Below, one piece after another: positions 1 to 8,890 of a DNA stretch of 64,000 nucleotides. Location: positions 139,501 to 203,500 of the forward strand of contig NW_026042434.1 in the NCBI RefSeq assembly GCF_023856365.1, given 5' to 3'. The DNA comes from Brienomyrus brachyistius (Eukaryota > Chordata > Actinopteri > Osteoglossiformes > Mormyridae). Each line of letters begins with the position of its first letter. Positions within the stretch are counted from its first letter, which is position 1. The notes below the pieces were generated by a model. The model did no database searches, was not told the DNA's origin, and saw nothing but the letters and a program-made list of their open reading frames with translations. Position numbers and translations under genes: made by a program.

Positions 1-562
1 AGCAAGAAACAAAACTCCTCTTTCTTAATTATCCACATCGTTATTAACGACACAGGTATATATACAGGTACATATACAGGTACATGTATATACTCAAAAA
101 TACATCCAGAACACACAATTAAATGAAAAACGTAATTTAAGAACACTTGAAATTTTCATTCAGTTTCTTTCATCTGTTTAATATAATCGATCAGTCCCTG
201 TGCGTTTGCCCCAAACCATTCAGCATGGTACACAAGGGAGACAAGTAAGCATGTGTGACATCAAAGAACTGATTGCAGCAACTCAGCCTTTCCACAACAT
301 TAAAGCCGCTTATTCCCCCCCATGCCATGAAGAAATAATCTCTGTGGCTCCCCTCTCCCCCTCCCTCAGCCCCCAGTCTGGCTTGAACATTTGCACTTCC
401 AGTAAAAATGCGCCCCAAACACACTGACACCAAACTCAGCACCGGTACTCCGTAAAATCCCGTGATTCAGTCTCAGAAGCACTGGCTCCCCTGCCCTCCT
501 CTGAACATTATTAAAGCTACACCCTGAACACTCTGTGTGACTGACATGAATGAGAAGCATCT
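1..562. other. 3' flank of the NITR-type gene
   Basis: No gene was recognised. The stretch holds short accidental reading frames and a small iterated ATATACAGGTACAT motif at about 57-95. Confidence 0.5.
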
Positions 563-688
563 TTATTCATAATCTCTGTAGCGGAGGTCAGAATACAGAG
601 TGTCATTATTCCCGTCTTTCTTCTGTCTCCTGGGTTTTGGCTTCTTAAGGTTCAGGGCAGCGTAATTCAGTGTGTCCTCGTCATGGCA
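563..688 (-). CDS. nitr: NITR cytoplasmic tail exon with ITIM
   Basis: This 42-codon exon, stop included, follows the acceptor TTTGTCTCCACAG. The tail contains LNYAAL, which matches the ITIM consensus (I/V/L/S-x-Y-x-x-L/V), and later TLYSDLRY, an ITIM-like motif, separated by a basic stretch KKPKPRRQKK. Phosphorylated ITIMs recruit SH2 phosphatases. The stop TAA overlaps an AATAAA hexamer (562-567 on the plus strand), a possible polyadenylation signal. The exon is in phase 0, unlike the end of the TM exon. It is cut off from the TM exon by a 2.9-kb retroelement within a 3.6-kb intron. Confidence 0.8.
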   Translation of the reverse strand, partial: CHDEDTLNYAALNLKKPKPRRQKKDGNNDTLYSDLRYRDYE

Positions 689-1144
689 CTGTGGAGACAA
701 AGATGGCAGAATTGGATGGATCAAATCGGTTTGCTATTACCTATTTTCACAAATAGCACTTAAAATGCTGATCCCAGGATGGAAATCAGTCTGAGGTTCA
801 TTTGTTTTACTGACGATTTGTAATTTGAAATATTTATTACATACTTGCTTGCGTGACCATTCCACTTTTGATATATCACTGTTCTTTTCATCTGTTTAAA
901 ATATATAACACATCAATATATTATTTAATTTCGCACGGTATCATACCGTGGTCAGATAACATTCCGAATTTTCAAGCAATCAACATCCTTTTTGTCTCAA
1001 AAATGAAAGTAAAAATGACTTCTGTCAATTTAAGTGTGCATGTTTGGATACGTGTCATTTGTTCTCATATATCATATATAATAAAATTGCTATAAAGGAG
1101 ATCTTGGTAATAAAAGTTATTGATATGCAACTTATTGCAACATG

Positions 1145-1444
1145 TGTCATGCCCTGCTCGTCGGCTCCTCATGTGTGCCACGCCCCCCTGCTTGCCAACG
1201 TGTGTTTCCCTGATTGTTTCCACCTATGTCCGATTACTGTGATCAGTCCCGTGTATTTAAGTCTGAGTCTTGCCTGTGATCGTTGTCCGTCATTACGTGA
1301 TCTGTGCACATGGTGTTGGTGGTCCCTCGCCTCCCGTGTCTCCTTGTCCCGAATAAACCCCGATTACCCCGATCCTGCTTGTCAGCCTGGTTTTCTGAAC
1401 CACCGCCCGCACGATCGCCTGTCCACCCGAACCTTCCCGTGACA
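1145..1444 (+). repeat. 5' LTR of the non-autonomous element
   Basis: This 300-bp LTR has TG...CA ends (TGTCATGCCC / GTGACA). It contains AATAAACC (about 1353) as a possible polyadenylation signal and GTGTATTTAAGTC as a possible TATA-like box near 1251. Confidence 0.9.
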
Positions 1445-1446
1445 GA

Positions 1447-3663
1447 ATGACGGACCCACAAAAGACGAAGCGGAGGCAGAGGAGAGTCCCGCAGGAGACT
1501 ATCCGACTCGGAGCCTGCTCGCTCTCCCGGATGTGGCCGTCTCCGGACGCGGAGAAGCCCATCCGGACTCCAGCCCGAGGACCGACCCCACGGGACCGGT
1601 ACTCCGTGTGGAGGTACTGGGCCTCGAGTACGGACGAGGAAGAAGAGTCCTTCTATCCTTACCCGGAGCCGGAGTTCGTTTTCTCGCCGTCCGTTTTTAC
1701 GGACGTCACGCAGCCTCCCGCCACCGCCAGGCGCCGGAGGAGGAGGAAGAGACCGGAGATCGCCGGTACGGAGGTGCTCCCTCCGTTACTGCCCGCGGAC
1801 TCAGCGCAGGTGCAGCCGCCACTGCCTGCGGTACCCATGCCTGCGCAGCTCCCTCTTCCTGCTGCAGCTCCCGGGCAGGCGCCCCCACTGCAGCCGCCTG
1901 CTGCAGCTCCCGGGCAGGCGCCCCCTCTGCAGCCGCCTGCTACAGCTCCCGGGCAGGCGCCCCCTCTGCAGCCGCCTGCTGCAGCTCCCGGGCAGGCGCC
2001 CCCTCTGCAGCCGCCTGCTGCAGCTCCCGGGCAGGCGCCCCCTCTGCAGCCGCCTGCTGCAGCTCCCGGGCAGGCGCCCCCACTGCAGCCACCAGCTGCA
2101 GCTCTCGGGCAGGTGCCCCCACTGCAGCCAGCTCCAGTTCCTGACCGCGCTCCAGTTCCTGCAGAGGTGCCCCCTCTGCAGCCGCCTGCTGCAGCTCCCG
2201 GGCAGGCGCCCCCACTGCAGCCACCTGCTGCAGCTCCCGGGCAGGCGCCCCCACTGCAGCCAGCTCCTGTTCCTGACCGCGCTCCTGTTCCTGACCGCGC
2301 TCCAGTTCCTGCAGAGGCGCCCCCTCTGCAGCCGCCTGCTGCAGCTCCCGGGCAGGCGCCCCCACTGCAGCCACCAGCTGCAGCTCCCGGGCAGGTGCCC
2401 CCACTGCAGCCAGCTCCTGTTCCTGACCGCGCTCCTGTTCCTGACCGCGCTCCTGTTCCTGACCGCGCTCCTGTTCCTGACCGCGCTCCTGTTCCTGTCC
2501 CGGCGCTCCCTCCGCCTGCTGCAGCTCCCGGGCCGGCGCCCCCTCTGCAGCCGCCTGCTGCAGCTCCCGGGCCGGCGCCCCCACTGCAGCCAGCTCCTGT
2601 TCCTGACCGTGCTCCTGTTCCTGTCCAGGCGCCCCCTCTGCAGCCGCCTGCTGCAGCTCCCGGGCAGGCGCCCCCCCAGACTTCCACTCCTGTCCCTGAC
2701 CGTGTTCCTGTCCCTGACCGCCCTGCAGCAGCTCCAGAGGCGCCCCCTCCGCCTGCAGCAGCTCCAGTCCCTGGCCCCGCTCCTGTCCCTGGCCCCGCTC
2801 CTGTCCCTGGCCCCGCTCCTGTCCCTGGCCCTGATCCCTCGCCCCGGCAGCGTCGACCCCGACCTAGGGTCGGCCTGTCTGTGTCCCGCAGGGGAAGGGG
2901 ACACAGACGCAGGGCTGGGGTCCCGCCCGCCCTGCCCCCTGGCTCGCCCTGCCTCGCCTGCGCTGGGGCTCGGTTGGCGCCTGCGGGTCCTGGCCCTCCG
3001 GGTCGGCTGTCGCCTGCGGGTCCCCCTCCGATGCCTCGTCGCCCTGCCTCGCTCCCCCCTCCGGTGCCTGGTCGGTCGCCTGGGGGTTCCCCGACGGCGG
3101 CTCCTCGGTCGCCTGCGGGGCCCCTACCTCCGGCCCTCCACCGGACGTCGCCGCCTGCGGCGGCTCCCCCCTCCTCCGGGCCTTCGCCCTGGCCCCTTCC
3201 AGCTCCCTCGTCCCCTTCCCTGGTGCTCCCTCCTGCTCCCTCCCTGGCCCCTCCGCGGGTCCCTCGCCCTGTCTCCTCGGCCCCTCCGAGGTCCCCTCCG
3301 GCTCCGGCCTCCCGGCCGCCTGCGGCCCCTCCGGCTGCCTCCCGTCGCCCGCTGGGGCTCCCACGGGCTCCCCTTGGTTCCCCCTCCTTCTCTCCCTTTC
3401 CTGCCCCTATCCCGCCTGTCTTTGTTCCGCCTCCTGCCTTTGTCCCGCCGTCCTCTGTTCCTGGTCCCTTTGTTCTGCCCCGCTCGGTTCCTGGTTTCCC
3501 GTCGTTCCCTCCCGTCACTCCCGCTCCTTTTGTTCCGCCTGTTCCCTCTGTTCCGCCCTTTCTAGTCTGTCTCTCTGCGTTCCCTGCCCTTTGTCAAGTC
3601 CTGTCTTACGTCTTGTCCCTTGCCGTGTTCTGCGTCTCCGTTTTGTTTCCTGTGCTTCGGTGA
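1447..3663 (+). CDS. Proline-rich 738-residue frame inside the LTR element
   Basis: The frame begins two bases after the 5' LTR and ends 93 bases before the 3' LTR, so it fills the interior without a break. Residues 1-110 are non-repetitive, with a basic start (KTKRRQRR), an acidic patch (STDEEEES, about 61-68) and an Arg-rich cluster (about 95-102). Roughly residues 135-470 are tandem repeats of LQPPAAAPGQAPP (39-bp DNA unit) mixed with APVPDR (18 bp). The rest is Pro/Ser/Ala-rich. I see no capsid, zinc-knuckle or enzymatic motif. Position suggests a gag replacement. GC-rich repeats with few stop triplets also leave other frames open here, including 619 codons on the minus strand, so translation is unproven. 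Confidence 0.5.
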   Translation: MTDPQKTKRRQRRVPQETIRLGACSLSRMWPSPDAEKPIRTPARGPTPRDRYSVWRYWASSTDEEEESFYPYPEPEFVFSPSVFTDVTQPPATARRRRRRKRPEIAGTEVLPPLLPADSAQVQPPLPAVPMPAQLPLPAAAPGQAPPLQPPAAAPGQAPPLQPPATAPGQAPPLQPPAAAPGQAPPLQPPAAAPGQAPPLQPPAAAPGQAPPLQPPAAALGQVPPLQPAPVPDRAPVPAEVPPLQPPAAAPGQAPPLQPPAAAPGQAPPLQPAPVPDRAPVPDRAPVPAEAPPLQPPAAAPGQAPPLQPPAAAPGQVPPLQPAPVPDRAPVPDRAPVPDRAPVPDRAPVPVPALPPPAAAPGPAPPLQPPAAAPGPAPPLQPAPVPDRAPVPVQAPPLQPPAAAPGQAPPQTSTPVPDRVPVPDRPAAAPEAPPPPAAAPVPGPAPVPGPAPVPGPAPVPGPDPSPRQRRPRPRVGLSVSRRGRGHRRRAGVPPALPPGSPCLACAGARLAPAGPGPPGRLSPAGPPPMPRRPASLPPPVPGRSPGGSPTAAPRSPAGPLPPALHRTSPPAAAPPSSGPSPWPLPAPSSPSLVLPPAPSLAPPRVPRPVSSAPPRSPPAPASRPPAAPPAASRRPLGLPRAPLGSPSFSPFPAPIPPVFVPPPAFVPPSSVPGPFVLPRSVPGFPSFPPVTPAPFVPPVPSVPPFLVCLSAFPALCQVLSYVLSLAVFCVSVLFPVLR

Positions 3664-3756
3664 TTGTTCCGTTTGGTTCCAGGTCCGGGTTCCCGTGTTC
3701 CGTCTGTCGCCTCCTCCCTGGCGCGCCCGGTGAAGCGCGCCTTTGGGGGGGGGTTC

Positions 3757-4056
3757 TGTCATGCCCTGCTCGTCGGCTCCTCATGTGTGCCACGCCCCCC
3801 TGCTTGCCAACGTGTGTTTCCCTGATTGTTTCCACCTATGTCCGATTACTGTGATCAGTCCCGTGTATTTAAGTCTGAGTCTTGCCTGTGATCGTTGTCC
3901 GTCATTACGTGATCTGTGCACATGGTGTTGGTGGTCCCTCGCCTCCCGTGTCTCCTTGTCCCGAATAAACCCCGATTACCCCGATCCTGCTTGTCAGCCT
4001 GGTTTTCTGAACCACCGCCCGCACGATCGCCTGTCCACCCGAACCTTCCCGTGACA
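3757..4056 (+). repeat. 3' LTR of the non-autonomous element
   Basis: This is the same 300-bp sequence as 1145-1444, preceded by CTTTGGGGGGGGGTTC. No difference from the 5' copy was found by eye. Confidence 0.9.
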
Positions 4057-4295
4057 ACATGTATATTTCAATAGATTTTGCAAAATATGAAAGATATAAT
4101 ACAAAAATGTAAATCTTACAGTACAAAAAGGTTTATATAAATAAGGTGAGATTTAATAATGGATTTTAAAACTGTATTACCTGCAAGAGTGGTTTTAATA
4201 TGAAAATGTTATCTATCATAAAACAATTTTATATTTCTATAATTTGTTAAAATCTACATTTTGTCCTTCTGAGTGCATAAAGCCGGGCAGCGTAC

Positions 4296-4415
4296 CTGCA
4301 CAGTGTGTACAGGTCAGTTTACATCTTATACAAATGAGAGCAACGTTCAGAATAATGCTGCAAGATAAAACTATCAGCAAGCCAGAGTGAAGAGGATCCA
4401 GCAGCTTCTGAAAGC
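4296..4415 (-). CDS. nitr: NITR transmembrane exon
   Basis: This 120-bp exon lies between the acceptor TTTGTTACAG and the donor GTACGC and is read in the phase inherited from the I exon. It encodes GFQKLLDPLHS, then a membrane segment GLLIVLSCSIILNVALICI, then RCKLTCTHCA. There is no Lys or Arg inside the membrane segment. This fits an ITIM-bearing inhibitory receptor rather than one that pairs with an ITAM adaptor. It lies about 550 bp after the I exon, with only SINE tails between, so no further extracellular exon seems to be missing. Confidence 0.78.
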
Positions 4416-4580
4416 CTGTAACAAAGAGATAGATTTCAGCATAATGATATAGAGACACATTTCCCATTTGCTTACATTACATTAGTTAAAGATCAAATCG
4501 ATAACACATTACAGCAGTTGTTTTGTAAATAGTCCATTTTTAACATGAACTTCTAGTATTTTGCATTTTAACAATTTATA

Positions 4581-4760
4581 TTAATATTTGAAATAATTAT
4601 TAAATTAGGCTCCGGACCCCCCGCGACCCAATAGGATAAGCGGTTTGGAAAATGGATGGATGGATGGATATTAATATTTGAAATAATTATTAAATTAGGC
4701 TCCGGACCCCCCGCGACCCAATAGGATAAGCGGTTTGGAAAATGGATGGATGGATGGATA
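4581..4760 (+). repeat. 90-bp tandem pair of SINE 3' tail plus target sequence
   Basis: Two 90-bp units (4581-4670, 4671-4760) each carry TTAATATTTGAAATAATT, AT-rich target sequence, then a SINE 3' end (GGCTCCGGACCCCCCGCGAC ... ATGGATGGATGG). ATAATTATTAAATTA follows the second unit and matches the target sequence before each tail. This suggests a truncated SINE insertion that was later duplicated together with its target site. It lies in the NITR-type I-TM intron. Confidence 0.75.
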
Positions 4761-4903
4761 ATTATTAAATTAACATCTGTGTAATTTAATTTAAGCACTT
4801 AAATTAGAAAATTCATTACATTAAAAAAAGAAATAAATGTCTTAATAGCAGAATAAGCTAAATAAAACTTTGAAGCAGATATACTCTCCACACTGGGTGC
4901 TAC

Positions 4904-5017
4904 CATCTATATCCAGCTGTGTGCCGTTCCCAAACAGCATCTCCCCACACTGGGTGTTACCATCTATATCCAGCTATGTGCCGTTCCCAAACAGCATCTC
5001 CCCACACATGGCCACAG
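4904..5017 (-). repeat. 57-bp tandem duplication of the NITR J-like strand
   Basis: Two tandem copies of a 57-bp segment encode the CGEMLFGNGT-x-LDIDG strand followed by a GT donor. GTGCCGTTCC recurs on the plus strand at 4921 and 4978. 57 bp is 19 codons, so the frame is kept. The upstream copy carries TAG; the downstream copy has CAG at the same place. Confidence 0.85.
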
Positions 5018-5311
5018 CGCAGTAGTAAGTCCCAGCATCGGAGAGGCTGAGGTTCCCCTTGGGGAGGCTGTAGACGCAGCTCCGTGTAGGAGATCCAGCC
5101 TCAGGGCTCTTCTCACACTCATCACTGCTGTTTCCATGGCTGTAAATGACTCCAGGAAGGGATTCTCCTGATCCATGTCTGAACCAGTAAACACTGTGTT
5201 CTCCTGCACAGCTCCCAGTCTCTATCGTACACTGCAGGCTCACAGAGTCTCCTGGCTGCAATGTGTCAGACACAGGCTGCTGTACCACAGTCCTGCTGTT
5301 GGAGTCTTTAC
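4961..5311 (-). CDS. nitr: NITR I-domain exon with nonsense codon
   Basis: This is a 351-bp exon after the acceptor CTTTTCAG. It encodes an Ig domain with six cysteines (QCT, SCAG, ECEK, SCVY, YYCAV, MCGE), a core Trp (VYWFRHG), DAGTYYC and a J-like LFGNGT. Six cysteines are typical of the NITR intermediate (I) domain. In the J-like strand the codon after GNGT is TAG (4974-4976), where the adjacent duplicate copy has CAG (GTQLDIDG). The donor GTAACA follows 13 bases after the stop. A 57-bp in-frame duplicate of the J-like end, with its own donor, lies immediately downstream (4904-4960). Translation would end before the transmembrane exon unless the stop is bypassed. Confidence 0.83.
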
Positions 5312-5887
5312 CTGAAAAGCAAAATAGTCATGATGACAGCCCTTTGAGAATAACAATGGAAAATACAGATCCTCAAAAATTGTTCTTACAGATTTTTGGG
5401 AACTGAATCGATGTTCTTCTAGCCATCCAAGAAATCAGTAACTTCTTGGAGAACAGCTGACATTCTTCTCTCTTTTTATTGTATTACTGCTTATTAGTAT
5501 ATATCAGGTAACACTATACATTAACTGCACCTACATAATACCTAAATAAAAATTATATGATAATAACAAACATTATAATCATATAATGTCTTGTATTAAT
5601 GTATGAAGGTAGATGAATATAATTAATTTCAATTCAAAGAAATGAAGTGTGTAAAGTGTACTTTATATTTTCATGATTTTCGTGACTTTACATTTGGTTT
5701 ATGTTGCCCCTTTTCCACAGGAAGGTATTTATTGTTTTTGCATATTTAGCTCTTGATGTGTTTTGGTATTTTTGAGCATTTTGCTGTAGTACCTGCATAA
5801 TTTAATTCAAGAGCCGAAGAGCTGTTTGCCCATTACTAGTTTGTCTATCTTTTAACATTAAAGAAAAAGTATACATAGTAAAAGGAA

Positions 5888-6190
5888 TTACTTGGTTTCG
5901 TAGTTCCTCCTATTTATTTTCTTATGCACACAAAAGTAAGTTTTTCCGTTCAACCATAGCACTACAGCGAAAAGCAAAACGTCATGGCAAATACAATTAT
6001 GCTTTATTCCAATACACATTGCTAATTTTTCATTATTATTACATTTATTCAGCATAATATCTTCAAAGGTTTCATGATTTAATTTGCAATCTTCTGGCCT
6101 GAAATCTTTTCCTGCTACACTGAAGACTCTCTCAGCGTGTGCAGAGAAAGCTGCAGCCAAAGGGTTGGCATCCTCTGATAAACATGGTTG
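5888..6190 (-). pseudogene. hAT transposase C-terminal fragment
   Basis: The minus-strand frame reads NPLAAAFSAHAERVFSVAG followed by KDFRPEDCKLNHETFEDIML. This is the dimerisation-region signature of hAT transposases (ERxFSxAG, then RCxLxxxxxExLxxLxxN). Only this C-terminal piece is present, and it runs into AT-rich non-coding sequence. It lies in the NITR-type V-I intron. A domesticated gene is unlikely given the truncation. Confidence 0.65.
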
Positions 6191-6543
6191 GTTCAGGTAT
6201 CGGTGACATTATGTGAACCTTTCATGGCAGGAATAGGGACTAGTTTGACTTTTGATGCAGGAAAAGTGTTTGGGACGTTTCTTAGGTTAGAAACTGCCGT
6301 CACTGCAGCCAACACTGACTTTTAAGGAGAGACACTCAGCTCTTCCTATGAGCAGATCCACCATGGTGCACAAAATGACAGTATAATTATTATTTTAGGT
6401 GACACTTCAAATGTTGCATTATTTCATTCTTTACAAAACGACATTTTTATAACAATGATGTATAACAATGTTAATGTGTTTATGTATAATTCATATTTAA
6501 ATTAAAGTTCATATTTTAGTTAAAAGCTACACCTACAGTACGT

Positions 6544-6775
6544 ATATGAACTTGAATTTGAATCCAAACCCTTTTTCGTTCTTCTTCTTTAAATTCAAAT
6601 ATAAATTTCAATGCCACAACCTGTTTTCAACCACAATTCAAATGTAATTCAGATTAACAAAATGAACTGAAATTCAAGTTCATATATTTATTCAAAATCC
6701 TGAATTTTAGGATACGTATTTGAGAATTTCATTCTCAAATCAGTTCTGAATGGTGCACATCCCTAGTTCATATGT
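6544..6775. mobile_element. AT-rich fold-back/MITE-like block in the V-I intron
   Basis: ATATGAACTTGAATTT (6544-6559) is perfectly inverted at 6670-6685. The block ends GTGCACATCCCTAG, resembling fish MITE termini. The left end and a target duplication were not established. The remaining intron sequence (6190-6543, 6776-7207) shows only AT-rich DNA and a (TAA)n run at about 7012-7034. Confidence 0.4.
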
Positions 6776-7207
6776 TAAATCATGCATTTTTTTTTTCAGA
6801 GTGAATACACACTGACTGCTCAGATAAATAACGTCAAAAATAATTTTCTTTTGTTGCTTAAGATTTTTGCACAGTCCTATACTGTATATAACAACTCAAA
6901 CATTTTTTTATGTTATTTGTTTTAAAGAGGCTGCAATGTGTAACATTAACATCTGTATAAAGAGAAGGTTAGGCTTTTGGCTGACAGCAAGCAAAATGCA
7001 ACAAATTGTATAATAATAATAATAATAATAATAATGAATGATTTTTGTTTGATGTTTAGAAAAACATTTATGGAACAAAGCAGACAATAAGGTATCTTTG
7101 CTAATTTTATATTGACAAACAACTAAACTGTCAAAATTATTTTGCAGGGAATAATCTTACTGACATTATAATAAAGCAAATATGAAAATAGTTGGAATCT
7201 CATTTAC

Positions 7208-7555
7208 CTGTGATTATGACAAAGGTTCCATTCCCGAAGGTGACCTCATGAAGAAACACAGCAGCACAATAATACACTGCAGAATCTGACGGCTCCACGT
7301 TACAAATAGTGAGGTTAAAACTCCCCTCTGCATTCAGTAAGGAGTAACGTTTTATGCTTTTATATTCCTTGTAAAATTCACCAGGTACGTAGAGAAGTGC
7401 TTTCGCCATGGGCTGGGGCTTCCGACCAACAGCTTGCTTAAACAAAGTAACAAAAGTTGTTTCTCCTTGACAGAAGCATGTCAGGGTCACACTGTCTCCA
7501 AGCTGAACCCTCATCAGGTGACTGGGCTGAACAACATCTGTAGTCAGTGCAGTGT
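7208..7555 (-). CDS. nitr: NITR V-domain exon
   Basis: This is a 348-bp exon between the acceptor TTTTTGCAG and the donor GTAAAT. It encodes an Ig V-set domain: QLGDSVTLTCF (first canonical Cys), a C-C' strand VTLFKQ, RYSLLNAEGSFNLTI, then DSAVYYCAA (second Cys) and a J-like FGNGTFVIIT. NITR V domains, like antigen-receptor V domains, end in such an FGxGT G-strand but encode it in the same exon without rearrangement. The invariant Trp of the core is replaced by Leu (TLFKQ where WFKQ is usual), which may weaken the fold. There is no stop or frameshift in this exon. The next exon downstream is the I domain, about 1.9 kb away across an intron filled with repeats. Confidence 0.85.
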
Positions 7556-7723
7556 CTGCAAAAACAGAAAAACAAAAAAAATCATAATCAAATAAGACAT
7601 ATAATAGTAATCTAAATAACTATTAACTATGATGCAGATTAAATGGCCAAATTCCACTGATCACATCATACAGATAAATGAAAATATTAAAATCCCAAAA
7701 TAATTTATATTATAGGGCCTTAC

Positions 7724-7757
7724 TAATGAAAATGAGAAGACCAAAGAGTCTGAACAT
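7724..7757 (-). CDS. nitr: NITR leader (signal peptide) exon
   Basis: The exon runs from ATG at 7755-7757 and encodes MFRLFGLLIFI plus one base. A consensus donor GTAAGG follows. The peptide is short and strongly hydrophobic after an Arg, as expected of a signal-peptide core. Joining the leftover A to the next exon gives Asn-Thr-Ala and keeps the V exon open. A leader split in phase 1 from the V exon is normal for Ig-superfamily receptors. No convincing TATA box was identified upstream. Confidence 0.75.
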
Positions 7758-8142
7758 TTTTGTGCTTCCACTGTTTAGAATAAACTGCTCTGCTGCTAAG
7801 TGAGAGATCATGGTCGTGGTCGGGATGAAAGGGCAGGAAACAGAGAGGAAACAGAGAGACACACATCAGGCTGATCTGATTGGCTGTTCACATGGGAACT
7901 TAAGTAACAGTGAAAAAGCATTTTAATGTGCACTTACATGACGTTTATTAATTTACTCCTTAACATCCAGTTAAAATGAGAACAATTAGATAAACAGGAG
8001 CAGATACTGAGCATATAAAGTTCTTTGTACAGAGTGCTGAGATACTGTGGGAGAGCATTTGCTAATCATCTCTCTCAGACAAGCTCAGCACAGTATGAGT
8101 CTGTTATCTATCTGATATTAGACAGTCTCTCATACAGTAATA

Positions 8143-8375
8143 ATAATTGATACTTTATTGGTCCCTGTGGAGAAATTGTCTTAACTTCTCTCTCAACTTG
8201 CTCTCTTTTTTTTAGAGTAAACAGAGTAAGTTGTCTGCGAAGGGCAGCCACCCATAGTGATGCCCAGTGAGCTGGGGGTTAAGGGCCTCGCTCAAGGACG
8301 CAGAGATGTGCTGTGGCTGGGTTTGAACCAGCGACCATCTTATTACAAGCACACAGGCATTAGATCTTCTAATCA
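8143..8375 (-). repeat. Dispersed teleost repeat, tRNA-like end on minus strand
   Basis: The plus strand shows TACTTTATTGGTCCCTGTGG at one end and GGGTTTGAACCAGCGACCAT at the other, the reverse complement of a B-box-like motif. This layout is frequent in fish SINE-type repeats. The family name is uncertain. The flank 7758-8142 upstream of the NITR-type leader holds no gene that I recognise. Confidence 0.5.
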
Positions 8376-8699
8376 CACTTAAAAGGCAGATTAAATGTTC
8401 TTTCCACCATGCAAACAGAATGTAAATTGTAGCTTTACTGCTTAGATTTACATTCACACATTTGCATTTAAAACAAGCATTTTAAGTGATGTACATGAGA
8501 GTAAATGGTGAATCAGTTTATTTGCCACTCTACACATTACATTGGCGCCCATTATAAGTAACTGTACAGTGACATTGCAGTTCCTCAGTTGCTTTGATGC
8601 ATTTCTGGAATCACCCTTAACATCTGCAAAACTGTAAGTGCATTTCCCAAAACAATTCGTGCAAACAGCACCACACAGATGGACTGTCTACAAAAAAAG

Positions 8700-8890
8700 T
8701 CATAGAGGCCACCAGCAGCCCGAATACCACACCGTAAGGCCGTATGTTAGGATGCTCTCTATGGCAGAGCGGTAGGAGGCCACCAGCAGCCCGCATACCA
8801 GACCGTAAGGCAGCATGTTAGGATGCTCTCTATGGCAGAGCAGTTGAAGGTCCCGATCAAGAAATCCGACAAGTTTCCCCAATAAGCCAG
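8700..8890 (-). pseudogene. L2-like LINE fragment, tandemly duplicated
   Basis: The minus-strand translation gives SAIESILTYGLTVWYSGCWW and, in the adjacent copy, SAIESILTCCLTVWYAGCWW. Both resemble the region after the reverse transcriptase of L2-type LINEs (AVIES-L--SITVW). A segment of about 75 bp is present twice in direct orientation. It is a short relic with no active domain. Confidence 0.5.

Larger units (their letters stand above)
1145..4056 (+). mobile_element. Complete non-autonomous LTR retroelement (sushi/Ty3-like LTRs)
   Basis: Two 300-bp LTRs (1145-1444 and 3757-4056) begin TGTCATGCCC and end CCCGTGACA. They are flanked by a perfect 5-bp target duplication ACATG (1140-1144 and 4057-4061). 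A G-rich polypurine tract (about 3743-3753) precedes the 3' LTR. The LTRs look identical by eye, implying a recent insertion. The 2.3-kb interior has no protease, reverse transcriptase, RNase H or integrase. It holds one long proline-rich frame starting 2 bp after the LTR. The element therefore needs enzymes from a relative. It lies in an intron of the NITR-type gene, in antisense orientation to it. The Ty3/sushi assignment rests on LTR ends, TSD size and the tract before the 3' LTR. Confidence 0.9.
563..7757 (-). pseudogene. nitr: NITR-type immune receptor gene, five exons, probably disabled
   Basis: The exons in transcription order are leader 7724-7757, V 7208-7555, I 4961-5311, transmembrane 4296-4415 and cytoplasmic tail 563-688. 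Each has AG/GT borders, and the phases agree (phase 1) from leader through TM. A V domain and a six-cysteine I domain, both ending in an FGNGT J-like strand, then a TM and an ITIM tail, are the hallmarks of teleost novel immune-type receptors, which are cell-surface inhibitory or activating receptors of lymphocytes and NK-like cells. The TM exon ends in phase 1 but the tail exon opens only in phase 0, so a linking cytoplasmic exon is missing or unseen. The I exon carries an in-frame TAG at 4974-4976. The large introns hold an LTR element, SINE tails and an hAT fragment. The family call is firm; the disabled state is inferred from the stop. A secreted or truncated product is the alternative. 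Confidence 0.82.

Noticed and set aside
1533..2904. Other long frames over the same repeats (plus-strand second frame, minus-strand 367 codons)
   Set aside because: They follow from the absence of stop triplets in the repeat unit.
1659..3518. 619-codon Gly-rich frame on the minus strand
   Set aside because: Mirror of the GC-rich proline repeats. It has no start context, and its ends do not relate to the LTRs.
5312..7207. Two separate NITR-type genes, one per Ig domain
   Set aside because: Only one leader exon was found, the phases join V to I, and the second domain has the six cysteines of an I domain.
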